Below, one piece after another: positions 1-7,620 of a stretch of DNA of 64,000 bases. Under the pieces are notes generated by a model. The model searched no databases. It was not told where the DNA came from and saw only the letters and a program-made list of their open reading frames with translations. The DNA is from Acidobacteriota bacterium (GTDB lineage: Bacteria > Acidobacteriota > Terriglobia > Bryobacterales > Bryobacteraceae): contig JAPKZA010000236.1 in NCBI GenBank assembly GCA_026394015.1, positions 1 through 64,000 of the forward strand, written 5' to 3'. Made by a program: the position numbers and the translations under genes. Positions within the stretch are counted from its first letter, which is position 1. Each line of letters begins with the position of its first letter.

Positions 1-77
1 ACGGTGGGAACGAAGGGGCGGAGATCGTCTTGGTAGGGGAGGAGGGAGGGGGCCGGAAGGGGGAGGGCGAGGGACAC
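1..77 (-). CDS. Possible 5' end of a leaderless gene running off the left edge
   Basis: Reading leftward from GTG at 77 the frame stays open to the window edge (25 codons) and gives a Pro/Leu-rich, signal-like N-terminus. A perfect TATAAT lies on the minus strand at 88-83, which would place the transcript start at about the GTG itself. There is no convincing -35. The fragment is too short to identify, and the call rests on the -10 box and the open frame only. Confidence 0.25.
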   Translation of the reverse strand, partial: MSLALPLPAPSLLPYQDDLRPFVPT

Positions 78-284
78 TTCCAATTATAAGCGGTCTCTTT
101 TGCCATTTCTAGTCATTTAAGGCTATTATGATGAAAACACAAAGGAAACCGAGCTCAACGCTACAAGCATGATGGCAATTTCTGGACGGGCTCTAGGTAT
201 TTTGTCTGCCCGGAGCGGGATCTTGGAACTCCGTGACAGCCTCCCCAATATCCGATACTGTTAAGTAGAGAGGGGAAATCGATC

Positions 285-539
285 ATGGAAGTACATTTCA
301 CACCAGAGTTGGAGAGAAGACTGAACGACTTGGCTTCTCTGACTGGACGCGGCGCGGGGGAGTTAGTGCAGGATGCTGTGGCTGGCCTGGTTGATGAACT
401 GGGTGAGGCGGTACAGACGCTGGACAGCCGCTATGACGAAATCAAAAGCGGAAAGGTGAAGCTGATTCCTGGCGAGGAGGTTGAGGCTTATTTTCGAGAG
501 AAAAGCGCCGCGGCTCGTCGGGCACAATTGGGTTCATGA
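285..539 (+). CDS. ParD-like antitoxin of a type II TA module
   Basis: An 84-residue acidic protein. The N-terminus (EVHFTPELERRLNDLA) resembles a short DNA-binding antitoxin head, followed by a charged helical tail that would bind the toxin. It is preceded by a GAGAGGGG ribosome-binding site at 267-274. Its TGA stop overlaps the ATG of the ParE-type toxin (ATGA at 536-539), the usual coupling that keeps antitoxin in excess. Such antitoxins normally neutralise the toxin and repress their own promoter. The TA pairing is well supported by context; the exact antitoxin subfamily is not certain. Confidence 0.75.
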   Translation: MEVHFTPELERRLNDLASLTGRGAGELVQDAVAGLVDELGEAVQTLDSRYDEIKSGKVKLIPGEEVEAYFREKSAAARRAQLGS

Positions 540-850
540 CCGGTTATGATTTCCATCCGGAGGCCCGTCATGACCTCGACGAAATTTGGGAATTCATCCG
601 CATCAAAGATTTAGCCGCTGCGGATCGAGTGATTGGCGAAGTACTCGCCAGAGTCCACGCGTTGACACCGTTTCCGTATCAGGGACATCGACGTGTGGAT
701 CTCCCGAACCGGCCGCTACGCGTCGTCCGGGTGGGGGATTACCCGATTGTCTATGCCTCGGAAGAGAACCCGATCCGGGTGATTGCCGCTCTGCATGGTC
801 ATCGAAACCCTCGCAAAATGGCCGCGATCCTCAGAGGACGAGAAAGCTAG
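536..850 (+). CDS. RelE/ParE-family toxin
   Basis: A 104-residue protein with the ParE fold pattern: an N-terminal helix with HPEARHDLDEIWEFI, a middle segment ending in the family's Pro-x-x-Gly-His stretch, and a C-terminal strand with RVVRVGDYPIVYA followed by IRVIAALHGHRNP. ParE toxins of this kind poison DNA gyrase, while RelE relatives cut mRNA on the ribosome; sequence alone does not decide between them. Length is typical and no disruption is visible. It is translationally coupled to the antitoxin in front of it. Confidence 0.8.
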   Translation: MTGYDFHPEARHDLDEIWEFIRIKDLAAADRVIGEVLARVHALTPFPYQGHRRVDLPNRPLRVVRVGDYPIVYASEENPIRVIAALHGHRNPRKMAAILRGRES

Positions 851-935
851 CTGGACTGGGACGCTTCCGACGATTCAGGAGTTGGAGGCGGAATTGGGAG
901 CGTGTGAGGACGGAACCAGAGAGGCGGAGTTTCTT

Positions 936-976
936 GATGGCCAATTGTGCAAGGACCACTTGCACAACTGGCCATC
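936..976. repeat. Long imperfect palindrome downstream of the TA pair
   Basis: Arms 936-953 and 959-976 pair over 18 bases with one mismatch around a 5-base loop (GACCA). It lies in the otherwise empty 246-base stretch between the toxin stop (850) and the next gene start (1097). No T-run follows, so a simple intrinsic terminator is not obvious. It could be a bidirectional terminator, a mobile palindromic unit, or a protein-binding site. Confidence 0.6.
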
Positions 977-1096
977 TGGAAAGCGGAATAGAAAGAATCA
1001 GGAGCTCGTGATTTGGCCGATTTGAACCCTATTCCGGGTTGGCGTCGCGCTAGCGAGTCCTCCGGACTACTGAGGCAGTCGCGTTATTCTACGCTC

Positions 1097-2713
1097 ATGT
1101 GGCGATACGGGATTGTATTATTTGCCTGGGGGATGATGGCGCAGACACCGACCTTGACGGTGGTCTCGGCGGCGACTTATGAGCGGGGAGGCTTACTCGC
1201 GCCTGGCATGATCGCGACGGCATTTTCGTCGGCAATTACGGAGACGGGCGGGTATTCGATTGTGGTGGGGGAGAACGCGGCGGCGACCGTGGCCGTTTCC
1301 GCGGGGCAGGCCAGTTTCGTGCTGCCGGCGGGGTTGGCGGATGGGCCGGCGACGGTGGCGTTAAGACGCGGCGGGGAGACGGTGGCGACGGCGGGCGTGC
1401 GGATTGGCCAGGTGGCCCCGGGGATCTTCACGGCTAACGCTTCCGGGGAAGGGGCCCCGGCGGGGTTTGCGGTTTATGGGCGTTTCGGAGGCCAGCGGCA
1501 GGTGGATTTGTTCGAGCGCTTCACGGGTTCGGCGCGGTGGGAGCCGACGGCGTTGGACGTGGGGGACGAGACACAGGATGTGCACCTGGTGCTGTTCGGG
1601 ACGGGGTTTCGGAACGCGGCAGCGGGGCGGGTTACCGCCTCGGCCGGGGGCGTTTCGATTCCGGTGCAGGCGGCCCAGGCGCATAGCGTGTTTGCCGGGC
1701 TTGACCAGTTGAACCTGGGGCCACTGCCGCGCGAGCTGGCGGGGAAGAGGGGGCAGTTGGAGTTGGTGATTTCGGTGGAGGGGGTGGCGGCGAACCGGAC
1801 GTTGATCGCGCCGACGTCTCCCGCGTCCGGGGGATGGGGCGGCCGGGCGGGGTTGCCGGAGGCGAACTCGGAGATGGGGGTGGTGGGGCTGAACGGGAAG
1901 ATCTATGTGATTGGGGGGTATCCGTCGACGCGGGTTTCCGTTAATGTCGTGCAGGTTTATGACACGGCGACGAACAGTTGGAGCTTGGCGGCCCCGTTGC
2001 CGGTGGCCTTGAATCATTTGATGCCGGCGGCGTTCAACGGAAAGGTCTACGCGATTGGCGGGCAGACCGATACAAATACGGCGTATGTGAATACGGTGTA
2101 CGAGTATGACCCGGCGACGAATACCTGGCGAACCCGGGCCCCTATGCCGACGGCACGGAGCGCGGGGGCGGCGGCCGTGATCGACGGGAAGATCTACGTG
2201 GCGGGGGGGCGGCCGCCGCGGGGGGCGGACTTTGCCGTTTATGATCCGGCAAGAGATGAATGGACGACATTGCCGAACCTGCCGACGCAGCGGAACCATT
2301 TGATGGCGTTGGGGCACGAGGGGAAGCTCTATGTGGTGGGGGGGCGGTTTGACGGAGGATTCACGAGTTTGGGGGCGGATGCGGTGGAGATTTTTGACCC
2401 GAAGCCGGGGCTGTGGACGAAGGGCGCGGCGATGCCGAAGGCGCGGGGCGGGCTGAACGGGGTTTCGGCGAACGGCTGCATGCATTTCTTCGGGGGAGAG
2501 TTTGCGACCGGGGTTCATCCGGACCATGACGTTTACAACCCGAGGGCGGACCGGTGGACGAGCTTGCCGAACATGCCGCAACCGGTACACGGGGTGACAG
2601 GGTTGCACTTTCAGGATGGGTTGATTTACCTGCCGGGCGGGGGGACGATGCAGGGTGGATCGTCGGGGAGCAGGCTGCATCAGGTGTATCGGCCGAACCT
2701 GAGCTGTCCTTAA
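1097..2713 (+). CDS. Secreted kelch-repeat beta-propeller protein with a Soli_cterm-like domain
   Basis: I start at ATG 1097 rather than an upstream TTG because it gives a clean signal peptide (MWRYGIVLFAWGMMAQ) and a 538-residue product. Residues about 20-240 resemble the domain I remember as TIGR03437, enriched in Solibacter: it begins VVSAATYERGGLLAPG, has APGIFTAN in the middle and ends with FAGLDQLNL and a strand-rich tail. Residues about 250-535 hold five to six kelch repeats with repeated YVIGG/YAIGG, VYEYDPATNTW and PMPTAR motifs, forming a propeller. Likely periplasmic or surface-exposed, probably binding rather than catalytic. The soli-type domain is usually C-terminal, so its position here is unusual. 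Confidence 0.8.
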   Translation: MWRYGIVLFAWGMMAQTPTLTVVSAATYERGGLLAPGMIATAFSSAITETGGYSIVVGENAAATVAVSAGQASFVLPAGLADGPATVALRRGGETVATAGVRIGQVAPGIFTANASGEGAPAGFAVYGRFGGQRQVDLFERFTGSARWEPTALDVGDETQDVHLVLFGTGFRNAAAGRVTASAGGVSIPVQAAQAHSVFAGLDQLNLGPLPRELAGKRGQLELVISVEGVAANRTLIAPTSPASGGWGGRAGLPEANSEMGVVGLNGKIYVIGGYPSTRVSVNVVQVYDTATNSWSLAAPLPVALNHLMPAAFNGKVYAIGGQTDTNTAYVNTVYEYDPATNTWRTRAPMPTARSAGAAAVIDGKIYVAGGRPPRGADFAVYDPARDEWTTLPNLPTQRNHLMALGHEGKLYVVGGRFDGGFTSLGADAVEIFDPKPGLWTKGAAMPKARGGLNGVSANGCMHFFGGEFATGVHPDHDVYNPRADRWTSLPNMPQPVHGVTGLHFQDGLIYLPGGGTMQGGSSGSRLHQVYRPNLSCP

Positions 2714-2728
2714 GGCACGGCGTTCTGT

Positions 2729-2748
2729 TATATTGAACACGGTTCAAT
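2729..2748 (+). promoter_or_regulatory. TetR operator overlapping its own -10 box and start codon
   Basis: Positions 2732-2748 read ATTGAACACGGTTCAAT: two perfect 7-base arms around a 3-base spacer. The -10-like TATATT (2729-2734) overlaps the left arm, and the ATG of the regulator (2747) uses the last two bases of the right arm. Bound repressor would cover the promoter and the start, giving tight autoregulation. The same TTGAAC-N3-GTTCAA core recurs at 3379-3393 before the exporter operon. No SD-like sequence is visible, so the message is probably leaderless or nearly so. Confidence 0.75.
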
Positions 2749-3367
2749 GACAATTCGACGACATCGTGAAGCTTATCGGGAGTCCCTTCGCCGGGAGATC
2801 CTAGATGCCGCTCGTCCGCTGTTTATTCGAGACGGGTTTCAGGCGACCTCGATCCGGGGAATCGCGGAAAAGGCCGGTTGCTCGACGGGAATTCTTTACC
2901 ACTACTTCGCCGACAAGCAGGCCATCGTGGCCGAACTGGTCAGCGAGACGTTTGTGATCCTCCGCGCGAGGCTGACCGCCATTCGGGAAGACCGCTCGCC
3001 AATCCATGACCGCTTGCGGCGGAGCCTGCACGCCTACATTGGGTTTGGGCTCGAGAATCCGCATCATTACGCGCTTTTGTTTATGAACACCGAAAGCTGG
3101 GGCGGCGACGAGCGGATCCTGGGCGCGTTTCGCAAAGACGGTCACCCGACGTTTGCCTGTCTACTGGCGCTGGCCACGGAAGCGATTGCGGCAGGCGAGA
3201 TCCGGCCCGCGATCCAGGATCCGGACGAGTTGGCACAGTCGTTGTTCGTATCGATTCATGGGTTGGTTTCGGCGCAGATTAGCATTTCCAGCTTCCCGTG
3301 GATTGAGCAATCCCGGTTGATCGAACGACAGGTGGACATCCTGCTGGCCGGCATTAGAAACTCTTAA
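2747..3367 (+). CDS. TetR-family transcriptional repressor of the downstream exporter
   Basis: A 206-residue protein. Residues about 10-60 form the TetR DNA-binding domain: the helix-turn-helix runs through TSIRGIAEKAGCSTGILYHYF, followed by the conserved DKQAIVAEL. The rest is a helical ligand-binding domain (TetR_C-like, with YALLFMN and ALATEAIAAGEI stretches). It is immediately upstream of a DevCAB-TolC-like operon on the same strand, and identical-core palindromes sit at both promoters, so it most likely represses itself and the exporter until a substrate binds. ATG 2747 is the only reasonable start in frame. Confidence 0.85.
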   Translation: MTIRRHREAYRESLRREILDAARPLFIRDGFQATSIRGIAEKAGCSTGILYHYFADKQAIVAELVSETFVILRARLTAIREDRSPIHDRLRRSLHAYIGFGLENPHHYALLFMNTESWGGDERILGAFRKDGHPTFACLLALATEAIAAGEIRPAIQDPDELAQSLFVSIHGLVSAQISISSFPWIEQSRLIERQVDILLAGIRNS

Positions 3368-3378
3368 CTATTTTTCTA

Positions 3379-3408
3379 TTGAACGTTGTTCAACCTTTCG
3401 ATTATAGT
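3379..3408 (+). promoter_or_regulatory. Operator/promoter of the exporter operon
   Basis: Positions 3379-3393 carry TTGAACGTTGTTCAA, a perfect 6-base inverted repeat with a 3-base spacer and the same half-sites as the regulator's own operator. The left half-site TTGAAC (3379-3384) also fits a -35 box, with TATAGT (3403-3408) as -10 after an 18-base spacer. The predicted transcript start, about 3415, coincides with the GTG at 3416, so the first gene may be translated from a leaderless message. Confidence 0.7.
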
Positions 3409-3415
3409 TCGAAGC

Positions 3416-4555
3416 GTGAACTATATTGCGTGGCAAATGCTAACCGGCGACAAGGCCAAGTACCTGGGCCTGATTTTCGCGATCGCTTTCTCGACGTTTC
3501 TGATGTCCCATCAGGTGTCGATTTTTTGCGGCCTGATGAACCGGACCGCTTCGCAGATCAACGACGTGCATGACGCTTCGATTTGGGTGATGGACGCGAA
3601 GACCCAATACGTGGATGAGGTGAAGGCGCTGACGGATCAGGATCTTTTCCGGATTCGTGGGGTGGAGGGGGTGGAGTGGGCGGTGCCATTGTTCAAGGGG
3701 ACGTCGCGGGCGAAGGGGGCGGATGGGAAGTTCCGGGGGGTGATTCTGATGGGGTTGGACGATTCGTCGCTAGTGGGTTTGCCGCGGAGCATTCGGATGG
3801 GTGATGCGAAGGCGCTGCGGGACCCGGAGACGATTGCGGTGGACGAGACGGGATATCGGTTCTTCTTTCCGGGGGAGCCGTATGCGGTGGGGCGGACGTT
3901 GGATTTGAACGACCGGACGTTGAAGATCGTGGCGAACGTGAACTCGTCGGCGCCGTTTGTGAACTTGCCGGTGGTTTATACGAAGTACACGCAGTCGGTG
4001 CAGTTAGTGGGGCGGGAGAGGAACCAGCTTTCGTTTGTGCTGGCGCGGTCGGCCAAGGGCTTCAGCGATGAAGAGGTGACGAAGCGGATTGCGGCGGGGA
4101 CGGGGTTGAAAGCGGTGACCGGGGAGGCGTTTGGATGGGAGACGATTTGGTACTACATCAAAAACACGGGCATTCCGATCAATTTCGGGATCACGGTGGT
4201 GATTGCGCTGGTGGTGGGGACGGTGGTGGCGGGGCAGACGTTTTATCTGTTCACGGTGGAGAACTTGAAGCAGTTTGGGGCGTTGAAGGCGATTGGGGTG
4301 AGTGATTGGCGGATTGTGCGGATGATTTTGATGCAGGCGATGATTGTGGGGGCGGTGGGATACGGGTTGGGGATCGCGATGACGGCGACCTTCTTTGCGG
4401 CCACGGCGGATCAACTGGATTTGCGAGGCTTTCGGATGCTGCCGGAGATCATGGTGGGGACGGCGGCGGCGGTGATCTTGATCGTTTTTTTGGCGAGCGC
4501 GATTAGCGTTCGGCGGGTGATTGTGTTGGAACCGGCCGTGGTGTTTCGAGGTTAA
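3416..4555 (+). CDS. DevC-like FtsX-family ABC exporter permease
   Basis: I choose GTG 3416, giving 379 residues. The alternative TTG at 3386 would put the operator inside the coding region, and the family begins close to NYIAWQMLTGDKAKYLG. The architecture is that of MacB/DevC permeases: an N-terminal membrane helix (LIFAIAFSTFLMSHQ), a large periplasmic domain (about residues 45-260), then three C-terminal helices (around FGITVVIALVVG, AMIVGAVGYGLGIAM and VGTAAAVILIVFL). It would work with the ATPase and adaptor encoded next to it, coupling ATP use to export across both membranes. Its TAA overlaps the next ATG (TAATG). Confidence 0.85.
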   Translation: MNYIAWQMLTGDKAKYLGLIFAIAFSTFLMSHQVSIFCGLMNRTASQINDVHDASIWVMDAKTQYVDEVKALTDQDLFRIRGVEGVEWAVPLFKGTSRAKGADGKFRGVILMGLDDSSLVGLPRSIRMGDAKALRDPETIAVDETGYRFFFPGEPYAVGRTLDLNDRTLKIVANVNSSAPFVNLPVVYTKYTQSVQLVGRERNQLSFVLARSAKGFSDEEVTKRIAAGTGLKAVTGEAFGWETIWYYIKNTGIPINFGITVVIALVVGTVVAGQTFYLFTVENLKQFGALKAIGVSDWRIVRMILMQAMIVGAVGYGLGIAMTATFFAATADQLDLRGFRMLPEIMVGTAAAVILIVFLASAISVRRVIVLEPAVVFRG

Positions 4556-5262
4556 TGATGTCGCAATCAGCGGTAGTTTGCCGTCAGGTAGTCAAGACGT
4601 TTGGCGCGGGGGAAGATGCCGTGAAGGTGCTTCGCGGGGTGGATTTTGAGGTCCCGGTGGGCGAGATGACGTTTTTGGTGGGGCCATCGGGGTGCGGCAA
4701 GACGACGCTTTTGAGCGTGATTGCCGGGTTGTTGAACCCGTCGGCCGGCTCGCTTTCGGTGTTGGGGACGGAGATGGCGGAGGTGAAGGGGGCGCGGGCG
4801 GTGGAGTTTCGGCGCAGGAACCTGGGCTTCGTTTTCCAACAGTTCAACTTGCTGCCGGCGTTGACGGCGGCGGAGAACGCCGCGGTGCCGTTATTGGCGG
4901 CGGGTTGGAAGCGGAAGGCGGCGGTGGAAAAAGGCGCGGCGCTATTGGCCGAACTGGGGCTGGGCCATCGGGCGAAGGCGCTGCCGAATACGCTTTCCGG
5001 CGGCCAGCAGCAGCGGGTGGCCTTCGCCCGGGCACTGATTCACGAACCGAAATTGATTGTTTGCGACGAGCCAACGTCGGCGCTGGACGCCGAGACGGGC
5101 CACTACGTGATGGAACTGCTGCGGAAGATCGCGGTGCGTCCGGAGCGGGCAGTGCTGGTCGTTACCCATGACAACCGGATATTCCCTTTTGCCGACCGGA
5201 TCGCTCATATGAACGATGGTCTGGTGGAGAGGGTGGAAAGCTCAACAGGAGGAGTGCACTAA
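4555..5262 (+). CDS. DevA/LolD-type ABC transporter ATPase
   Basis: A 235-residue ATP-binding subunit with all motifs: Walker A GPSGCGKTT (residues 43-51), Q-loop VFQQFNLLPA (about 93-102), signature LSGGQQQR (147-154), Walker B LIVCDEPTSALD (167-178) and the switch histidine in VTHDNR. Belongs to the MacB/LolD/DevA group that powers FtsX-type permeases. It is coupled to the permease upstream (TAATG at 4553-4557) and to the adaptor downstream (TAATG at 5260-5264). Confidence 0.9.
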   Translation: MMSQSAVVCRQVVKTFGAGEDAVKVLRGVDFEVPVGEMTFLVGPSGCGKTTLLSVIAGLLNPSAGSLSVLGTEMAEVKGARAVEFRRRNLGFVFQQFNLLPALTAAENAAVPLLAAGWKRKAAVEKGAALLAELGLGHRAKALPNTLSGGQQQRVAFARALIHEPKLIVCDEPTSALDAETGHYVMELLRKIAVRPERAVLVVTHDNRIFPFADRIAHMNDGLVERVESSTGGVH

Positions 5263-6314
5263 TGCTCGTGCGATTTGGAATGCCCGTTTTGGCTCTATTT
5301 GCTCTTATTTTCGCGATTTATTCAACGAACCAGGCGACGCCGCGGATTGTGCGGGCGGAGCCGACGAGTCCCCCGCCGGTGGCGGCGTTTGAGAATCAGG
5401 TGGGTGCGGTGGGGCTGGTGGAGGCGGCGAGCGAGAACATCGGGGTGAGCCTGCCGGTGCCGGGGTTGGTGACGCGGGTGGCGGTGAAGGCGGGGGATAC
5501 CGTGCAGGCGGGTCAACTGCTGTTTTCGCTGGACGACCGCGACCTGCGGGCTGAACTGGCGCTGCGGCAATCGGCGGTGGCGCTGGCGCAATCGAAGCTG
5601 GCCAAGCTGGAGGCGTCGCCGCGGCCGGAAGAAATTCCACCGGCGCAGAGCCGGATTGACGAGGCGAAGGCCGTGCTGGAAGACGCGAATGTGCAACTGC
5701 GAGCGATGGAGTCGGTGAAGGACCCGAGGGCGATTCGACAGGAGGATCTGCTGCGGCGTCGGCGGGCGGCGGAGTCGGCCGCGGCGCGGGTGCGGCAGGC
5801 GGAATCGAGCATGCGGCTGCTGCTGGCCGGGACGTGGAAGCCGGATTTGGAGGTGGCGCGGGCGGAGCTGCGGCAGGCCGAGGCGCAAGTGGCGCGGACG
5901 CAGACGGACCTAGGGCGGCTGCTGGTGACAGCCCCGATGGCGGGGAAGATTTTGCAATGCAAGGTTCGACCGGGCGAGTATGCCCCGGCGGGGGGATTGG
6001 CGCAGCCGCTGATGCTGTTGGGGCAGGTGGACCAGTTGCACATTCGAGCTGATATTGATGAAAAGGACGCGTGGCGATTTGCGCCGGGTTCGGCGGCGTC
6101 GGCTTCGGTGCGAGGGAATGCGAAGGTGAAGTATCCGTTGACGTTTGTGCGGGTGGAGCCGTTTGTGATTCCGAAGAAGAATCTAACGGGGGAATCGACC
6201 GAGCGGGTGGATACCCGGGTGCTGCAGGTGATCTACGCGCTGCCGAAGGCGACCGAGTTATACCCGGGCCAGCAGATGGATCTTTCGATTCGCGCGAAAG
6301 AGGGGGCTCGCTAA
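5262..6314 (+). CDS. DevB/HlyD-type membrane fusion protein of the exporter
   Basis: A 350-residue periplasmic adaptor. An N-terminal membrane anchor (VLALFALIFAIYST) is followed by the lipoyl-like half motif PGLVTRVAVKAGDTVQAGQ, a long coiled-coil hairpin (about residues 95-215, rich in RQAEAQVA and DEAKAVLEDA heptads), the second lipoyl half (APMAGKILQCKVRPGE) and a beta-barrel domain ending YPGQQMDLSI. It bridges the inner-membrane permease and an outer membrane channel. A good AGGAGG site in the end of the ATPase gene serves the overlapping ATG. The substrate is unknown; DevBCA relatives export lipids or siderophores. Confidence 0.85.
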   Translation: MLVRFGMPVLALFALIFAIYSTNQATPRIVRAEPTSPPPVAAFENQVGAVGLVEAASENIGVSLPVPGLVTRVAVKAGDTVQAGQLLFSLDDRDLRAELALRQSAVALAQSKLAKLEASPRPEEIPPAQSRIDEAKAVLEDANVQLRAMESVKDPRAIRQEDLLRRRRAAESAAARVRQAESSMRLLLAGTWKPDLEVARAELRQAEAQVARTQTDLGRLLVTAPMAGKILQCKVRPGEYAPAGGLAQPLMLLGQVDQLHIRADIDEKDAWRFAPGSAASASVRGNAKVKYPLTFVRVEPFVIPKKNLTGESTERVDTRVLQVIYALPKATELYPGQQMDLSIRAKEGAR

Positions 6315-6315
6315 C

Positions 6316-7614
6316 ATGCTCAGCGCCACACTGCTATTGGCGGCGTCCACCTGGTGGACTGCCTATGGTGATCCGGAACTGAATGCGCTGGTGGAGAAAG
6401 TGATCGCGAAGAACATCGACTTACAGACCGCCGCGCAGCGGATTGCGGAAGCAAGGGCGGTAAGTGGAGAGGCGCGGAGTAAGTTGTTACCGTCTGTGAA
6501 CGCAACCACCTCGGCGCAGACTTTGCGCGGCGGATTTGCGCAAGGGATTGCGCGGATCCCCCAGGGCGGGAACGCGGGAGGGAGCTTCGTTTCTCCGTTT
6601 GAGACGGGGATTTTGCAGGGCGGGATGGATATGAAGTGGGAGTTGGACCTGTTTGGAGCCAACCGGGCAGGGCGCGCGGCGGCGTTGGCGGACGTTTCGG
6701 CGCGGGAGCAAAACCGGGAAGATTTGGCGATCACCCTGGCGGCGGAGGCGGCCCGTTACTATGTCGAGCTGCGAGGGGTGGAAGACCGGCTGGCGATTAC
6801 GCGGCGTAACTTGACGGCCCAGCGGGACTTACTGGCGCTGACGGAAGACAGGACGCGAGCGGGGTTGGCGTCACAGTTAGACGTGGAACGGCAGCAGACG
6901 TTGCTTTCGACGACCGAAGCGACGGTTCCCCCGCTGGAGGCGGACCGCGAGGCGCATCTGCATCGGCTGGCGGTGTTGGTCGACGATCAGGCGTATCGTC
7001 CGAGCGAGCGCCAGAGTTTGACGGCTCCGAGCGTGGAGGGAACGTTTCCGGGGGAGTTACTGCAGCGGCGTCCGGACGTGCGCGAGGCGGAGGCCCGGCT
7101 GACGGCGGCGCTTTCGAGGCTGAAGCAGGCGCGGACGGATCGATACCCGAAGATCACTTTGAACGGTTTGCTGGGGAGGCAGGGAACGTCGCTATCGACG
7201 TTATCTTTTGGTGGCGGGAACTTCTTCAGCTTAGGGCCGCAGGTGCAGCTTCCACTGTTTAACGGCGGGCGGATTGCGGCTAACATTGCGGCTAATGATG
7301 CGCGGGTGGAGCAGGAGCGGCTGGCGTATCGAAAGGAGATCTTATCGGCTTTCGAAGAGTCGGCCAACGCGCTCTCGGCGGCCCGGCGGCAGCGGGAGCG
7401 GGAGGGTAAATTAGCGGCGGCGTTAGCTTCCGCGCGGCGGTCGCTCGAGTTAGCAGCGGACCTGCAGAAGGCGGGGTTGAACGACTTCCTGACGGTGCTG
7501 GATGCGGAGCGGGCCGCGCTGGACGCCGAGTATCAAACGTCGGCGGCACGGACTTTGTACCTGGTCGATACGGTGGCGTTGTATAAGGCGCTGGCAGGCG
7601 GGTGGCCGCAGTAG
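6316..7614 (+). CDS. TolC/NodT-type outer membrane efflux channel
   Basis: A 432-residue outer membrane factor. It shows the internally duplicated family pattern: STWWTAYGDPELNALVEKVIAKNIDLQTA at the start, a central LQRRPDVREAEARLTAA stretch, then FNGGRIAANIAANDARVEQ, and the late QKAGLNDFLTVLDAERAALDAE segment. There is no lipobox cysteine after the short signal-like N-terminus, unlike classic NodT lipoproteins. It starts one base after the adaptor stop, so it is the last gene of the tetR-regulated exporter operon and completes the tripartite pump. Confidence 0.85.
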   Translation: MLSATLLLAASTWWTAYGDPELNALVEKVIAKNIDLQTAAQRIAEARAVSGEARSKLLPSVNATTSAQTLRGGFAQGIARIPQGGNAGGSFVSPFETGILQGGMDMKWELDLFGANRAGRAAALADVSAREQNREDLAITLAAEAARYYVELRGVEDRLAITRRNLTAQRDLLALTEDRTRAGLASQLDVERQQTLLSTTEATVPPLEADREAHLHRLAVLVDDQAYRPSERQSLTAPSVEGTFPGELLQRRPDVREAEARLTAALSRLKQARTDRYPKITLNGLLGRQGTSLSTLSFGGGNFFSLGPQVQLPLFNGGRIAANIAANDARVEQERLAYRKEILSAFEESANALSAARRQREREGKLAAALASARRSLELAADLQKAGLNDFLTVLDAERAALDAEYQTSAARTLYLVDTVALYKALAGGWPQ

Positions 7615-7620
7615 GCGGCT

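Noticed and set aside
1361-2740. Long open frame on the minus strand across the kelch gene
   Set aside because: It is antisense to a well-supported kelch/Soli-type protein and encodes an Arg/Pro/His-rich sequence typical of a GC-rich shadow frame.
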